Positions 17,452-26,992 of a stretch of DNA of 64,000 bases are shown piece after piece (the first letter of the stretch is position 1; each line of letters opens with the position of its first letter). Made by a program: the position numbers and the translations under genes. The stretch is from NCBI GenBank assembly GCA_002345575.1, contig DDVX01000020.1, forward strand, positions 62,001 to 126,000, written 5' to 3'. The notes under the pieces are model-generated. The model ran no database searches. It was not told where the DNA came from and saw nothing but the letters and a program-made list of their open reading frames with translations. Source of the stretch: Stutzerimonas stutzeri (GTDB lineage: Bacteria; Pseudomonadota; Gammaproteobacteria; Pseudomonadales; Pseudomonadaceae).

Positions 17452-18513
17452 CTACCCCGCCCTTTTCAGCAACCACAGCCCAGCCAGCGCACAGATACCT
17501 GCCGGCACCAGCACCGCCAGCAGCGGCGAGAAGCCAAAAACCTGGCTGGCCGGGCCGAGCAGGTCCTGCAGGATGCGGAAGACGAAGCCAACCACGACGC
17601 CGGTAAAGACCCGCTGCCCTAGAGTGACCGAACGCAAAGGACCGAAGATGAACGAGATCGCCAGCAGCACAAGCGCCACCGTCACTATCGGCTGCAAGGT
17701 CTTGGTCCAGAACGCTAACCAGTAGCGCCCGTTGTTGAGCCCCTGCTCGCCGAGATAGTGGATATAGCGCCACAGCCCGGTGATCGACAGCGCATCCGGC
17801 TCCATCACCACGGTACCCAGCAGTTGCGGTGTCAATTGCACATCCCAACGCTCTTCAGGCGCGTTGAGCACCTCGGTGTGGTCGCCGCGAAAATGCGTGG
17901 TGGCGATATCCGTGAGCTGCCAGTGATCGTCCTGATAACGAGCGCGGCGAGCGAAACTGGCTGACAGCAGCTGGCGTTCTTCATCGAAGTTGTAGCGCGT
18001 CACTCCCAGCAGCACCCCGCCCGGCTGGACCGCGTTGACGTGCACAAACTCCTCGCCCTGCCGATGCCATAGCCCACGCTTGCTGCTCTGCGCTTCGCCT
18101 GCGCCCTGCGCAGTGGCACGGCTGGCCTGGGCAATGTTCTCGCTCCAGGGCGCCACGTATTCGCCAATCAGCACGCCGACCAGCATCAGCACCAGCATCG
18201 GCTTCATCACCGCCAGCACGATGCGTCCCAGGGAAACACCAGCGGCGCGCATGATCGTCAGCTCGCTGTTGCTGGCCAGCATTCCCAGGCCAATCAGGCA
18301 ACCAATCAGCGCCGCCATCGGCAGCATTTCATAGATACGCGACGGTGTCGTGTAGAGCACGTAAAGTGCGGCATCAAGGGTGCCGTAGCTGCCTTTCACG
18401 TCGCCCAGCTCATCGATGAAGGCAAACAGCAGGGCCAGCCCGACGATGATGCCGAGCACGGTCAGAATCGCCAGCAGGACATGGCTGCCTATATAGCGGT
18501 CGAGCTTACGCAT
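17452..18513 (-). CDS. lptG: LPS export ABC transporter permease LptG
   Basis: One of the two permeases of the LptB2FG transporter, which extracts lipopolysaccharide from the inner membrane and passes it to LptC. The 353-aa protein starts at MRKLDRYIGSHVL (ATG 18513). Membrane helices lie at both ends around a periplasmic beta-jellyroll, and the SELTIMRAAGVS coupling-helix motif contacts LptB. Its start lies inside the last codons of lptF, so translation is coupled. Identification is firm. Confidence 0.95.
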   Translation of the reverse strand: MRKLDRYIGSHVLLAILTVLGIIVGLALLFAFIDELGDVKGSYGTLDAALYVLYTTPSRIYEMLPMAALIGCLIGLGMLASNSELTIMRAAGVSLGRIVLAVMKPMLVLMLVGVLIGEYVAPWSENIAQASRATAQGAGEAQSSKRGLWHRQGEEFVHVNAVQPGGVLLGVTRYNFDEERQLLSASFARRARYQDDHWQLTDIATTHFRGDHTEVLNAPEERWDVQLTPQLLGTVVMEPDALSITGLWRYIHYLGEQGLNNGRYWLAFWTKTLQPIVTVALVLLAISFIFGPLRSVTLGQRVFTGVVVGFVFRILQDLLGPASQVFGFSPLLAVLVPAGICALAGLWLLKRAG

Positions 18514-19624
18514 GGGCCAACGCCCCTGTACGTCGCTTGTCGAGGGCAAGCCTCAGCGGTTCCCAGTAGAGCATCAGCATCCCAATCGCAAAGAAGATCC
18601 CGTGAACCCACCAGAGCCCCAGCGCTGGGGGAATTCGCCCCTTATCCAGCGCACCGCGCGCCGCGACCAACAAGGCCAGGTAGGTCATGTAAAGCAGAAT
18701 GGCCGGCAGAAGCTTGAGGAAGCGACCCTGGCGCGGATTCACTTTCGCCAGCGGCACCGCCAGCAGGGTGACGATAAATACCAGCAGCGGCAGCGAGAAT
18801 CGCCATTGCAGCTCGGACTGCAGCCGGACGTCGTCGCTGCCGAACAGCTCCCGCGTGGGCAGTGCTTCGCGCTCGCTCAACTCGATACTGACTTCCGGCT
18901 TGGGCAGCAGAACACCGTAGGTGTCGTATTGGATCGCCCGATAATTGGCCTGCCCCGGATTACCATCGTAGCGATAGCCGTTTTCCAGAATCAGGTAACG
19001 ACTGCCGTCCGCGTGGACTTCCTGACGCCCGCTCTCAGCCACTAGCACTGATAAGCCTCGTTCCTCGCCAGTGGCGCTGGAAAGGTTGGTCTCAGAGATA
19101 AAGACCCCCCCCAGCTGAGCGCGATCCTCGGTCAGCTCGCGGGTGTAGGTGACCCGCGTACCGTTGCGCAAGGTCTGGAAACGCCCAGGGACCAGCGTGT
19201 CAAACTCGGTCAGCGAATCCTGCTCGTTGAGGATGCGGTCCACCTCAGCAATACCCTGCGGCGCCAACCCCAGACTTAGCCAGCCGACCAGCGCAGCCAC
19301 CAGAGCAGCCGGCGCGAGGGTGTAGCACAGCAGGCGGCGCTGGCTCATGCCGGTGGCCGATAGCACGGTCATTTCGCTGTCCAGATACAGCCTGCCGTAG
19401 GCCAGCAGAATGCCGAGAAACAGCCCCAGCGGCAGAATCAGCTGGAGGAAGCCCGGCAAGCGAAAGCCCATGATCATCAGCAGCACACCGGGATCGAGCA
19501 GTCCCTGTGCAGCCTGGGCCAAATATTTGATGAAGCGACCACTCATAATGATCACCAGCAGCACCGCACTTACGGCGCTCAGGGTGATCAGCAACTCACG
19601 GGACAGGTAACGAAAGACGATCAA
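18506..19624 (-). CDS. lptF: LPS export ABC transporter permease LptF
   Basis: Partner permease to LptG in LPS export, YjgP/YjgQ family. The coupling motif SEMTVLSATGMSQ is near residue 95, with terminal membrane helices and a periplasmic jellyroll between. I favour a TTG start at 19624: it gives MIVFRYLSREL, the family N-terminus, with GGAG seven bases upstream. The GTG at 19633 abuts that same GGAG and is less likely. The gene is divergent from pepA. Length is 372 aa. Identification is firm; the start codon is inferred. Confidence 0.93.
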   Translation of the reverse strand: MIVFRYLSRELLITLSAVSAVLLVIIMSGRFIKYLAQAAQGLLDPGVLLMIMGFRLPGFLQLILPLGLFLGILLAYGRLYLDSEMTVLSATGMSQRRLLCYTLAPAALVAALVGWLSLGLAPQGIAEVDRILNEQDSLTEFDTLVPGRFQTLRNGTRVTYTRELTEDRAQLGGVFISETNLSSATGEERGLSVLVAESGRQEVHADGSRYLILENGYRYDGNPGQANYRAIQYDTYGVLLPKPEVSIELSEREALPTRELFGSDDVRLQSELQWRFSLPLLVFIVTLLAVPLAKVNPRQGRFLKLLPAILLYMTYLALLVAARGALDKGRIPPALGLWWVHGIFFAIGMLMLYWEPLRLALDKRRTGALAHA

Positions 19625-19810
19625 ACCGGACACTCCAGGGTTGTCAGGCTCCGGCAGCTACGCTCACACTAGCCGCCACGCAGCCGGCCCACCCGTAGCA
19701 ATCGCTGAAAACCGATACACAGATTTACGCGCGACGCGCCGGACGAACCACCGAAAACAAGCCCGGCATTATCCTGCAAACCCGACTCTTTGTCTTGGGG
19801 ACTCGACACC

Positions 19811-21298
19811 ATGCAATTTGTTGTAAAAACCACCAAAGCGCCCGCCACAAAAACCGCCACCCTGGTCCTGCCGGTAGGCGAAGACCTCACACTCGGCGAG
19901 ATCGCCCAAAGCGTGGATGCCGCCAGTGCCGGCGCTGTCAGCGCGACGCTCAAGCGCGGCGATTTGCAGGGCAAGCCGGGGCAGACGCTGCTGCTTCAGC
20001 AACTGCCTGGCATCAAGGCCGAGCGTGTACTGCTGGTAGGCATCGGCAAGGCCGATGAGCTCGATGCGCGCCAGTGGCGCAAGGTGGTCGGTGCCGTATC
20101 CGGGGTACTGAAGAACCTCGGCGGTAACGATGCCACCCTCGCTCTGCAAGACGTTATGCTCAAGGACCGCGACGGTTACTCGCGCACCCGCCTGCTGGTG
20201 GAAGCCCTTGCCGGCGGCCAGTACAATTTCGATCAGTTCAAAAGCAAAAAGGCCAAGGCCCGCCCGCTAAATCTGATCACTCTGCTCAGCAACAAGGCTG
20301 AGCAGGCGCAAATAGAACAGGCTGTCAGCCATGCACAGGCCATCGCCTCAGGCATGAACTTCGCCCGTGACCTGGGCAACCTGCCGCCTAACATTTGCCA
20401 CCCCAGCTATGTCGCCGAACAGGCAAAAAATCTCGGCACAGAATTCAAAGGTCTGAAGGTCGAGGTCCTGGACGAGAAAAAACTGCGTGAGCTCGGCGCC
20501 GGCTCCTTCCTCGCCGTGTCTCAGGGCAGCGACCAGCCCGGCTGTATGGTGGTGATGCAATACAACGGCGGCAAGAAAGGCGAGCAGCCCTATGCACTGA
20601 TCGGCAAGGGCATCACCTTTGACACCGGCGGCATCAGCCTCAAGCCCGGCCAGGGCATGGACGAAATGAAGTACGACATGTGCGGCGCAGCCAGCGTGCT
20701 CGGCACCTTCCGCACCGTTCTGGAGCTGCAGCTGCCAATCAACCTGGTTGCGGTGCTGGCCTGTGCGGAGAACATGCCCAGCGGCGGCGCCACACGTCCT
20801 GGCGACATCGTGACCACCATGAGCGGTCAGACCGTAGAGATCCTCAATACCGACGCCGAAGGCCGCCTTGTGCTGTGCGATGCGCTGACTTATGTCGAGC
20901 GCTTCAAGCCTCGTGCAGTGGTTGACGTGGCCACCCTTACCGGCGCCTGCATCGTCGCCCTGGGCAGCCAGACCTCCGGTTTGATGAGCAACGACGATGA
21001 ACTGGCGCGCCAGCTGCTGGAAGCCGGCCGCAACGCTGACGACCGCGCCTGGCAACTGCCGCTGTTCGATGATTATCAGGAGCAACTGGATAGTCCCTTT
21101 GCCGACATCGCCAACATCGGTGGCCCCAAAGCCGGCACCATCACCGCCGCCTGCTTCCTTTCACGCTTCACCAAAGGTTATTCCTGGGCGCATCTGGACA
21201 TCGCCGGCACCGCATGGATCAGCGGCGGTAAGGAGAAAGGCGCGACCGGACGCCCGGTACCGTTGCTCACCCAGTACCTGCTGGACCGGATCGACTGA
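19811..21298 (+). CDS. pepA: leucyl aminopeptidase (cytosol aminopeptidase A)
   Basis: Hexameric M17 zinc/manganese aminopeptidase, 495 aa. In Pseudomonas (as PhpA) and E. coli it also binds DNA in recombination or gene control. The active-site signature NTDAEGRL and the metal residues in GKGITFDTGGISLKP are present. The ATG at 19811 gives the expected MQFVVKT start. It is divergent from lptF and followed by holC after 30 bases. Identification is firm. Confidence 0.96.
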   Translation: MQFVVKTTKAPATKTATLVLPVGEDLTLGEIAQSVDAASAGAVSATLKRGDLQGKPGQTLLLQQLPGIKAERVLLVGIGKADELDARQWRKVVGAVSGVLKNLGGNDATLALQDVMLKDRDGYSRTRLLVEALAGGQYNFDQFKSKKAKARPLNLITLLSNKAEQAQIEQAVSHAQAIASGMNFARDLGNLPPNICHPSYVAEQAKNLGTEFKGLKVEVLDEKKLRELGAGSFLAVSQGSDQPGCMVVMQYNGGKKGEQPYALIGKGITFDTGGISLKPGQGMDEMKYDMCGAASVLGTFRTVLELQLPINLVAVLACAENMPSGGATRPGDIVTTMSGQTVEILNTDAEGRLVLCDALTYVERFKPRAVVDVATLTGACIVALGSQTSGLMSNDDELARQLLEAGRNADDRAWQLPLFDDYQEQLDSPFADIANIGGPKAGTITAACFLSRFTKGYSWAHLDIAGTAWISGGKEKGATGRPVPLLTQYLLDRID

Positions 21299-21328
21299 GA
21301 TGAGCCGGACCCTTGATGGAATGCCAGC

Positions 21329-21748
21329 ATGACGCGCATCGAGTTCTACGTGCTGCCGGACAGCAGCGCTGCCGGACGCGCCAGAGCTGCCTGTCAGCTG
21401 GCCAGCAAGGGCTGGCAGCACGGCCTGGCAGTGTTCATTCGCTGCCAGGACGCCGCGCAATGCGCCGAGCTGGACGATCTGCTCTGGCACTTTCGTGCCG
21501 AGCGCTTCATCCCGCACGAACGCTACGAGCAGGACCCACAGGCTCCGGTGGTTATCGGCCTGGAACAGCCGCCTGCAACCAGACAGGGCCTGCTGATCAA
21601 CCTTGCCCAATCGCTATCGCCGCATGTCGATGACTTCAGCCGAGTCATCGAGATCGTCAACCAGCAGCCGGAGCTGCTCAACGCCTGTCGCGAAAACTTT
21701 CGCCTCTATCGTCAGCGGGGATATGATCCCAAGCGCGTCGAACTGTGA
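21329..21748 (+). CDS. holC: DNA polymerase III chi subunit
   Basis: Clamp-loader accessory subunit that links the replisome to single-strand binding protein. At 139 aa it begins MTRIEFYVLPD, with the Rossmann-like HolC pattern through GWQHGLAVFIRCQDA and DDLLWHFRAERFIPHE. It lies between pepA and valS, a position conserved in many gammaproteobacteria (pepA-holC-valS). Identification is firm. Confidence 0.93.
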   Translation: MTRIEFYVLPDSSAAGRARAACQLASKGWQHGLAVFIRCQDAAQCAELDDLLWHFRAERFIPHERYEQDPQAPVVIGLEQPPATRQGLLINLAQSLSPHVDDFSRVIEIVNQQPELLNACRENFRLYRQRGYDPKRVEL

Positions 21749-21799
21749 ACCCTCGCTACCAGTCGCCAGGACGCGCTACCGCCCGGAATTTTCTTGATA

Positions 21800-22168
21800 A
21801 TGACGTCAACACCCCCACCCAGACCCGCGCACCTGCTCGACGAGCTGGAATCCATACGCGCACTGCTCGACGACGAGCATGATTCGCTGGATGAGCCTCT
21901 GGATCCTGGCAGCATTCCTCTGCTCTCGGAGATAGTCGAGGCCGCCCCGCCGCAAGAGCCTGTCCAAGCGTCAGACGAAGTGCGCGAACCGGCTGTACGC
22001 ACGGCTTTTCGCACTCTTGCTGAACGCCACCTCGACCATGAACTGCGCACTGCAGCGCAGCTGATCCTGCAAGATGTGATCGATGATTTCGTGCCGCAGA
22101 TCGAGGCCGAACTCAAACGCCGTCTAGAGAGCCGCGCCGAAGAGCTGATTCGCTCACCTCGTCGCTGA
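21800..22168 (+). CDS. conserved hypothetical protein between holC and valS
   Basis: A 122-aa protein that I do not recognise as a named family. The first third is acidic and proline-rich (LLDDEHDSLDEPLDPGSIP), suggesting disorder. The last half is predicted helical, with FRTLAERHLDHELRTAAQLILQDVIDDFVPQIEAEL and a basic end. The ATG at 21800 is preferred over a TTG two codons upstream. Its place between holC and valS hints at a replication-linked or simply hitch-hiking gene; no function can be given. Confidence 0.8.
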   Translation: MTSTPPPRPAHLLDELESIRALLDDEHDSLDEPLDPGSIPLLSEIVEAAPPQEPVQASDEVREPAVRTAFRTLAERHLDHELRTAAQLILQDVIDDFVPQIEAELKRRLESRAEELIRSPRR

Positions 22169-22279
22169 GGCTGCCGGAGGCATCCGGCCTGCGATAAACG
22201 GCAGCTGATTCAGCCCTTCCGGCACTTTGCCTTTATACTCTGCGGTTTTTCCGACCAGCCGTTCTAAGGGTCCCGCCGA

Positions 22280-25114
22280 ATGGACAAGACCTACCAGCCC
22301 CACGCCATTGAATCCCGTTGGTACAACGAATGGGAATCCAGCAATTATTTCGCGCCGCAAGGCAGCGGTGATCCCTACACCATCATGATCCCGCCGCCGA
22401 ACGTAACCGGCAGCTTGCATATGGGCCATGGCTTCAACAACGCCATCATGGATGCGCTGATCCGCTTCCGTCGCATGCAGGGCCGCAATACCCTGTGGCA
22501 GCCAGGCACAGACCACGCGGGCATTGCCACGCAGATGGTGGTCGAGCGCCAGCTGGGCGCGCAGGGCATCAGCCGCCACGACCTGGGCCGCGCCAAGTTC
22601 CTCGACAAAGTCTGGGAATGGAAGCATGAGTCAGGCGGCAATATCACCCGCCAGATTCGTCGTCTCGGCTCGTCGGTTGACTGGTCGCGCGAGCGCTTCA
22701 CCATGGACACAGGCCTGTCCGAGGCGGTCAAGGAAGCCTTTGTGCGCCTGCATGAAGATGGCCTGATCTATCGCGGCAAGCGCCTGGTCAACTGGGACAC
22801 CAAGCTGCACACCGCCATTTCCGATCTCGAAGTGGAGAACCACGACGAGAAGGGCCACCTCTGGCACATGCGCTATCCGCTAGCTGATGGCTGCAAGACC
22901 GCCGATGGCAAGGATTACCTCGTAGTTGCCACCACTCGCCCGGAAACCATGCTTGGTGATGCGGCAGTTGCTGTGCATCCCGAGGACGAGCGCTACAAGG
23001 ATCTGATCGGCCGCCACATCTTGCTGCCGCTGGTTAATCGCCTGATTCCCATCGTTGCCGATGATTATGTCGACCTCGAGTTCGGCACCGGTTGCGTGAA
23101 GATCACCCCGGCACACGACTTCAACGACTACGAAGTCGGCAAGCGTCATCATCTGCCGCTGATCAACATCTTCGACGAGAATGCCTGCGTTCTCGCCCGC
23201 GCCCAGGTGTTCAACATAGACGGCACGCCGAACGACCGTGTCGATGCAAGCCTGCCTGATGGCTATGCGCACATGGATCGCTTCGACGCGCGCAAGGCCA
23301 TCATCGCCGCGTTCGAATCCATGAGCCTGTTGGAAAAGATCGACGACCACGCACTTAAAGTGCCGCGCGGCGACCGCTCCGGCACCATCATCGAGCCCTG
23401 GCTGACCGACCAGTGGTACGTCTCTACTAAGCCGCTGGCCGAGAAGGCCATCGCCGCGGTGGAAAGCGGTGAGATCCAGTTCGTGCCCAAGCAGTACGAG
23501 AACATGTACTTCAGCTGGATGCGCGACATCCAGGACTGGTGCATCAGCCGTCAGCTGTGGTGGGGGCATCGCATCCCGGCGTGGTACGACGAAGCCGGTC
23601 ATGTGTACGTTGGACGCGACGAAATGGAAGTGCGCCGCAAGCACAACCTCGGCGCCGAAGTGGAATTGCGCCAGGACGAAGACGTGTTGGACACCTGGTT
23701 CAGCTCCGGTCTGTGGACCTTCTCAACCCTCGGCTGGCCCGAGCAGACCGACTTCCTCAAGACTTTCCATCCTACCGACGTGCTGGTCACCGGCTTCGAC
23801 ATCATCTTCTTCTGGGTTGCCCGGATGATCATGCTGTCCACCCATTTGACCGGGCAAATCCCGTTCAAGACCGTCTACGTGCACGGTCTGGTTCGCGATG
23901 GCCAGGGCCAGAAAATGTCCAAGTCCAAGGGCAACGTGCTCGACCCGCTGGACATCGTCGATGGCATCACCCTGGACGAGCTGCTGGAAAAACGCACCAG
24001 CGGCATGATGCAGCCAAAGCTCGCCGAGAAAATCGCCAAGCAAACGAAAGCGGAATTCCCCGAAGGCATCGCCAGCTACGGTACCGATGCCCTGCGCTTT
24101 ACATTCTGCTCGCTGGCTTCCACGGGGCGTGACATCAAGTTCGACATGGGCCGCGTCGAGGGCTACCGCAACTTCTGCAACAAGCTGTGGAACGCCGCCA
24201 ATTTCGTCTTCGAGAACACCGAAGGCAAAGACACGGGTATCAATGAAGAGGCCGTCGAGCTGTCCGCTGTGGACCGCTGGATCATCTCCTCGCTGCAGCG
24301 CACCGAAGCCGAAGTGACCCGGCAGCTGGAGAACTTCCGTTTCGATCTCGCCGCTCAAGCGCTGTACGAATTCGTCTGGGACGAGTACTGCGCCTGGTAT
24401 CTGGAGCTGGTCAAGCCAGTGCTCTGGGACGAAACCGCCAGCGCCGAACGCCAGCGCGGCACCCGCCGCACCCTGGTGCGCGTACTGGAGACCGCGCTGC
24501 GCCTGGCGCATCCGTTCATGCCCTTCATCACCGAAGAAATCTGGCAGCGCGTCGCACCGCTGGCCGGCAAATCGGGGCCGACGCTGATGCTGCAACCGTG
24601 GCCGGAGTACAACCCCGAGCGCCTCGACGACGCCGCCGAAGACGATATCGAGTGGGTCAAGGCATTCATGCTGGGCATCCGCCAGATTCGCGGCGAGATG
24701 AACATCTCCATGGCCAAGCGCATCGACGTGGTGCTGGGCAACGCCTCGCAATCCGACCTGCGCCGCTTTGCGGAAAATGAGCCGCTGCTGAAGAAACTGG
24801 CCAAGCTGGAAAGCGTACGCAGTCTTGCCTCTGGCGAAGAAGCCCCGCTATCAGCGACCGCCCTGGTCGGCGACATGCAGGTGCTGGTTCCCATGGCCGG
24901 GCTGATCGACAAGGACGCCGAACTGGCGCGTCTGGACAAGGAGATCGGCCGTCTCGATGGCGAGATCAAGCGCGTCGGCGGCAAGCTCTCCAATGCCGGC
25001 TTCGTCGACAAGGCACCAGCCGAGGTGATCGACAAGGAGCGCGCCAAGCTGGCCGAAGCCGAACAGGCCAAAGCCAATCTGGTCGCGCAACGCGGACGCA
25101 TCGCAGGTCTGTAA
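22280..25114 (+). CDS. valS: valyl-tRNA synthetase
   Basis: Class I aminoacyl-tRNA synthetase of 944 aa that charges tRNA-Val. The HIGH-type motif is HMGH at residues 47-50 and KMSKS is at 545-549. An editing domain lies between them, and the anticodon-binding region contains the HPFMPFITEEIWQRV stretch. The last 65 residues form the coiled-coil tRNA-binding arm (DKDAELARLDKEIGRLD onward). Length is normal. A hairpin follows at 25125. Identification is firm. Confidence 0.97.
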   Translation: MDKTYQPHAIESRWYNEWESSNYFAPQGSGDPYTIMIPPPNVTGSLHMGHGFNNAIMDALIRFRRMQGRNTLWQPGTDHAGIATQMVVERQLGAQGISRHDLGRAKFLDKVWEWKHESGGNITRQIRRLGSSVDWSRERFTMDTGLSEAVKEAFVRLHEDGLIYRGKRLVNWDTKLHTAISDLEVENHDEKGHLWHMRYPLADGCKTADGKDYLVVATTRPETMLGDAAVAVHPEDERYKDLIGRHILLPLVNRLIPIVADDYVDLEFGTGCVKITPAHDFNDYEVGKRHHLPLINIFDENACVLARAQVFNIDGTPNDRVDASLPDGYAHMDRFDARKAIIAAFESMSLLEKIDDHALKVPRGDRSGTIIEPWLTDQWYVSTKPLAEKAIAAVESGEIQFVPKQYENMYFSWMRDIQDWCISRQLWWGHRIPAWYDEAGHVYVGRDEMEVRRKHNLGAEVELRQDEDVLDTWFSSGLWTFSTLGWPEQTDFLKTFHPTDVLVTGFDIIFFWVARMIMLSTHLTGQIPFKTVYVHGLVRDGQGQKMSKSKGNVLDPLDIVDGITLDELLEKRTSGMMQPKLAEKIAKQTKAEFPEGIASYGTDALRFTFCSLASTGRDIKFDMGRVEGYRNFCNKLWNAANFVFENTEGKDTGINEEAVELSAVDRWIISSLQRTEAEVTRQLENFRFDLAAQALYEFVWDEYCAWYLELVKPVLWDETASAERQRGTRRTLVRVLETALRLAHPFMPFITEEIWQRVAPLAGKSGPTLMLQPWPEYNPERLDDAAEDDIEWVKAFMLGIRQIRGEMNISMAKRIDVVLGNASQSDLRRFAENEPLLKKLAKLESVRSLASGEEAPLSATALVGDMQVLVPMAGLIDKDAELARLDKEIGRLDGEIKRVGGKLSNAGFVDKAPAEVIDKERAKLAEAEQAKANLVAQRGRIAGL

Positions 25115-25124
25115 CCCCCGCCAA

Positions 25125-25150
25125 CCGCAACGGCTGCTCAGCCGTTGCGG
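25125..25150 (+). terminator. probable terminator hairpin after valS
   Basis: CCGCAACGGCTG-CT-CAGCCGTTGCGG is a perfect 12-bp inverted repeat 10 bases after the valS stop, followed by the pyrimidine stretch TCTTCCTTCC and no solid T run. Termination is likely but may be incomplete. Confidence 0.65.
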
Positions 25151-25596
25151 TCTTCCTTCCAGCGACGGCACTTCCTCGCCCTACTCCTCTCTCAGCGGCA
25201 AGTACGCTTGCTCCAGCTGTATGCTGGCAAACTAGTCCGCCTCAAGACGAAGATAATTCTTTTCGGCTATATGAATCGCCCAATTGATTGCTTAGTCTTG
25301 ATTCGTGACAAGTTATTACTAAAACCTGGCGTACACTATGCCGCCTAACAATTTCTGAATAACGATTGGCAGGCCACGCCAACGCCGAAGCTACGACTTG
25401 AAGCAAGACCCGCACCACAGCACCCGCTACCGGACAGCTGTATGCGCAGCCGTTACGCGCAGGTAGTTCCCCACCGTCGTACTCGGTTTCTCTTGTTTCA
25501 CTTGCAAAGCCCACCGCCATTTAGAGCCTGCCAACTACCGAGCCTGCTTCGGCATTCCGAAGGGCCGGTCTGGTTTCTCAAAATGGAGCCCCTCCG
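25151..25596 (+). promoter_or_regulatory. long AT-richer intergenic region and leader of nhaD
   Basis: About 445 bases without a credible gene. The part at 25240-25340 is AT-rich and holds a possible weak promoter, TTGATT (25298-25303) and TAAAAC (25320-25325) 16 bases apart; another -10-like TACACT is at 25332. That would leave a transcribed leader of about 260 bases. Small hairpins are seen at 25443-25461 (TGCGC/GCGCA) and 25547-25562 (CTTCGG-CATT-CCGAAG), the second ending 34 bases before the start codon. A leader this long before a Na+/H+ antiporter could be an ion-sensing RNA, but I could not match a known riboswitch. Confidence 0.4.
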
Positions 25597-26979
25597 ATGT
25601 ACGCACTCATGGCTGTTGTATTTGTTCTGGGCTATCTATGCATAGCCTTCGAGCATCCGTTGAGGGTCGATAAGGCCGCTGCCGCACTGCTCACCGCAGT
25701 GCTGTGCTGGACCGTGCTGATACTGGGCGCAGACAGCATCCTGCCGCTGCTGCAACCAGGCAGTCATGACCCGATCGACTCTTCCGGCGTGGTGGTGAAC
25801 GAGCTACGACACCATCTGGGCGAGATCGCCGAGATCCTGTTCTTCCTCCTCGGCGCGATGACCATTGTCGAGCTGATCGACTCCCACGAAGGCTTCAAAG
25901 CTATTACCGACCGCATCACGACCCGCAAGCGCGTGCATCTGCTGTGGATCATTGGTTTCCTGACCTTCTTCCTGTCTGCCGCTCTGGACAACCTGACCAC
26001 CACCATCGTCATGGTTTCGCTGCTGCGCAAGCTTATCCGTGGGCGCCCAGAACGCTGGCTCTATGTTGGTATCGTGGTTATCGCGGCCAACGCTGGCGGC
26101 GCCTGGTCGCCGATTGGCGACGTGACCACCACCATGCTCTGGATCGGCGGTCAGATCACCGCACCCGGAGTCATCACGGGCCTGTTCCTGCCGAGCCTGG
26201 TCTGCCTGCTGGTACCGCTGATCATCCTCAGCTTCCGCCTGCAGGGCAACGCACCTCGCCCCCGCGCCCGCGCGCACCTGGCCGAGTCGCAACCACCGGC
26301 CACCACGCCGTTCGAGCGCAACCTGGTACTAGGTCTTGGGATTGGCGCTCTGCTGTTCGTGCCGATTTTCAAGACGGTGACCAGCCTACCGCCGTACATG
26401 GGCATTCTCTTCGGCTTGGGCGTGCTCTGGGTCACTACAGAATTCATCCATCGCAACAAGCCCGCCGACCACAAGCACCCGCTTTCGGTAGTCGGTGTTC
26501 TGCGCAAAGTCGATACGCCCAGCGTGCTGTTCTTCCTCGGTATCCTGCTGGCTGTCTCTGCACTAGCCACGGCCGGTCATCTGACTCAGGTCGCCACGGC
26601 GCTGCGTGAGTCCTTCGGCAATATCTACGCGATCAACTACGCCATCGGCCTACTTTCGGCCATCGTCGATAACGTGCCGCTGGTAGCCGGCTCGATGAAG
26701 ATGTATCCGCTGATCAGCCCGGCTACTTTGGCTGGAGCAGCCCCGGCGGAAACCGAATGGCTGGCGCAGTTCGTCATCGATGGGAAATTCTGGGAATTGC
26801 TGGCTTTCTGTGCGGGAACCGGCGGCAGCACGCTGATCATCGGTTCGGCTGCAGGCGTTGCCGCCATGGGCATGGAGAAGATCAGCTTCACCTGGTACAT
26901 CAAGCGCGTCAGCCTGCTGGCCTTCGTCGGTTACACTGGCGGCTTCGTAACCTTCATCGGCATGCTCGCATTGCAATAA
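25597..26979 (+). CDS. nhaD: Na+/H+ antiporter, NhaD type
   Basis: Inner-membrane antiporter of 460 aa with about 12 hydrophobic segments, which exports Na+ or Li+ in exchange for H+. Conserved stretches of the NhaD/arsenite-permease superfamily are visible: FFLSAALDNLTTTIVMVSLLR, NAGGAWSPIGDVTTTMLW, and a second repeat around GLLSAIVDNVPLVAGSMKMYP and GGSTLIIGSAAGVAAMG. The start ATG at 25597 has GGAG nine bases upstream. NhaD is typical of salt- and alkali-tolerant Pseudomonas and Vibrio. Identification is strong. Confidence 0.93.
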   Translation: MYALMAVVFVLGYLCIAFEHPLRVDKAAAALLTAVLCWTVLILGADSILPLLQPGSHDPIDSSGVVVNELRHHLGEIAEILFFLLGAMTIVELIDSHEGFKAITDRITTRKRVHLLWIIGFLTFFLSAALDNLTTTIVMVSLLRKLIRGRPERWLYVGIVVIAANAGGAWSPIGDVTTTMLWIGGQITAPGVITGLFLPSLVCLLVPLIILSFRLQGNAPRPRARAHLAESQPPATTPFERNLVLGLGIGALLFVPIFKTVTSLPPYMGILFGLGVLWVTTEFIHRNKPADHKHPLSVVGVLRKVDTPSVLFFLGILLAVSALATAGHLTQVATALRESFGNIYAINYAIGLLSAIVDNVPLVAGSMKMYPLISPATLAGAAPAETEWLAQFVIDGKFWELLAFCAGTGGSTLIIGSAAGVAAMGMEKISFTWYIKRVSLLAFVGYTGGFVTFIGMLALQ

Positions 26980-26992
26980 AGCGGTCTTCCCG

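Noticed and set aside
23723..24751. 342-codon open frame opposite valS
   Set aside because: Antisense shadow of a conserved synthetase gene, with no family features in the translation.
25442..25645. Small plus-strand ORF in the nhaD leader
   Set aside because: It overlaps the nhaD start in another frame, lacks a ribosome site and has no protein-like character.
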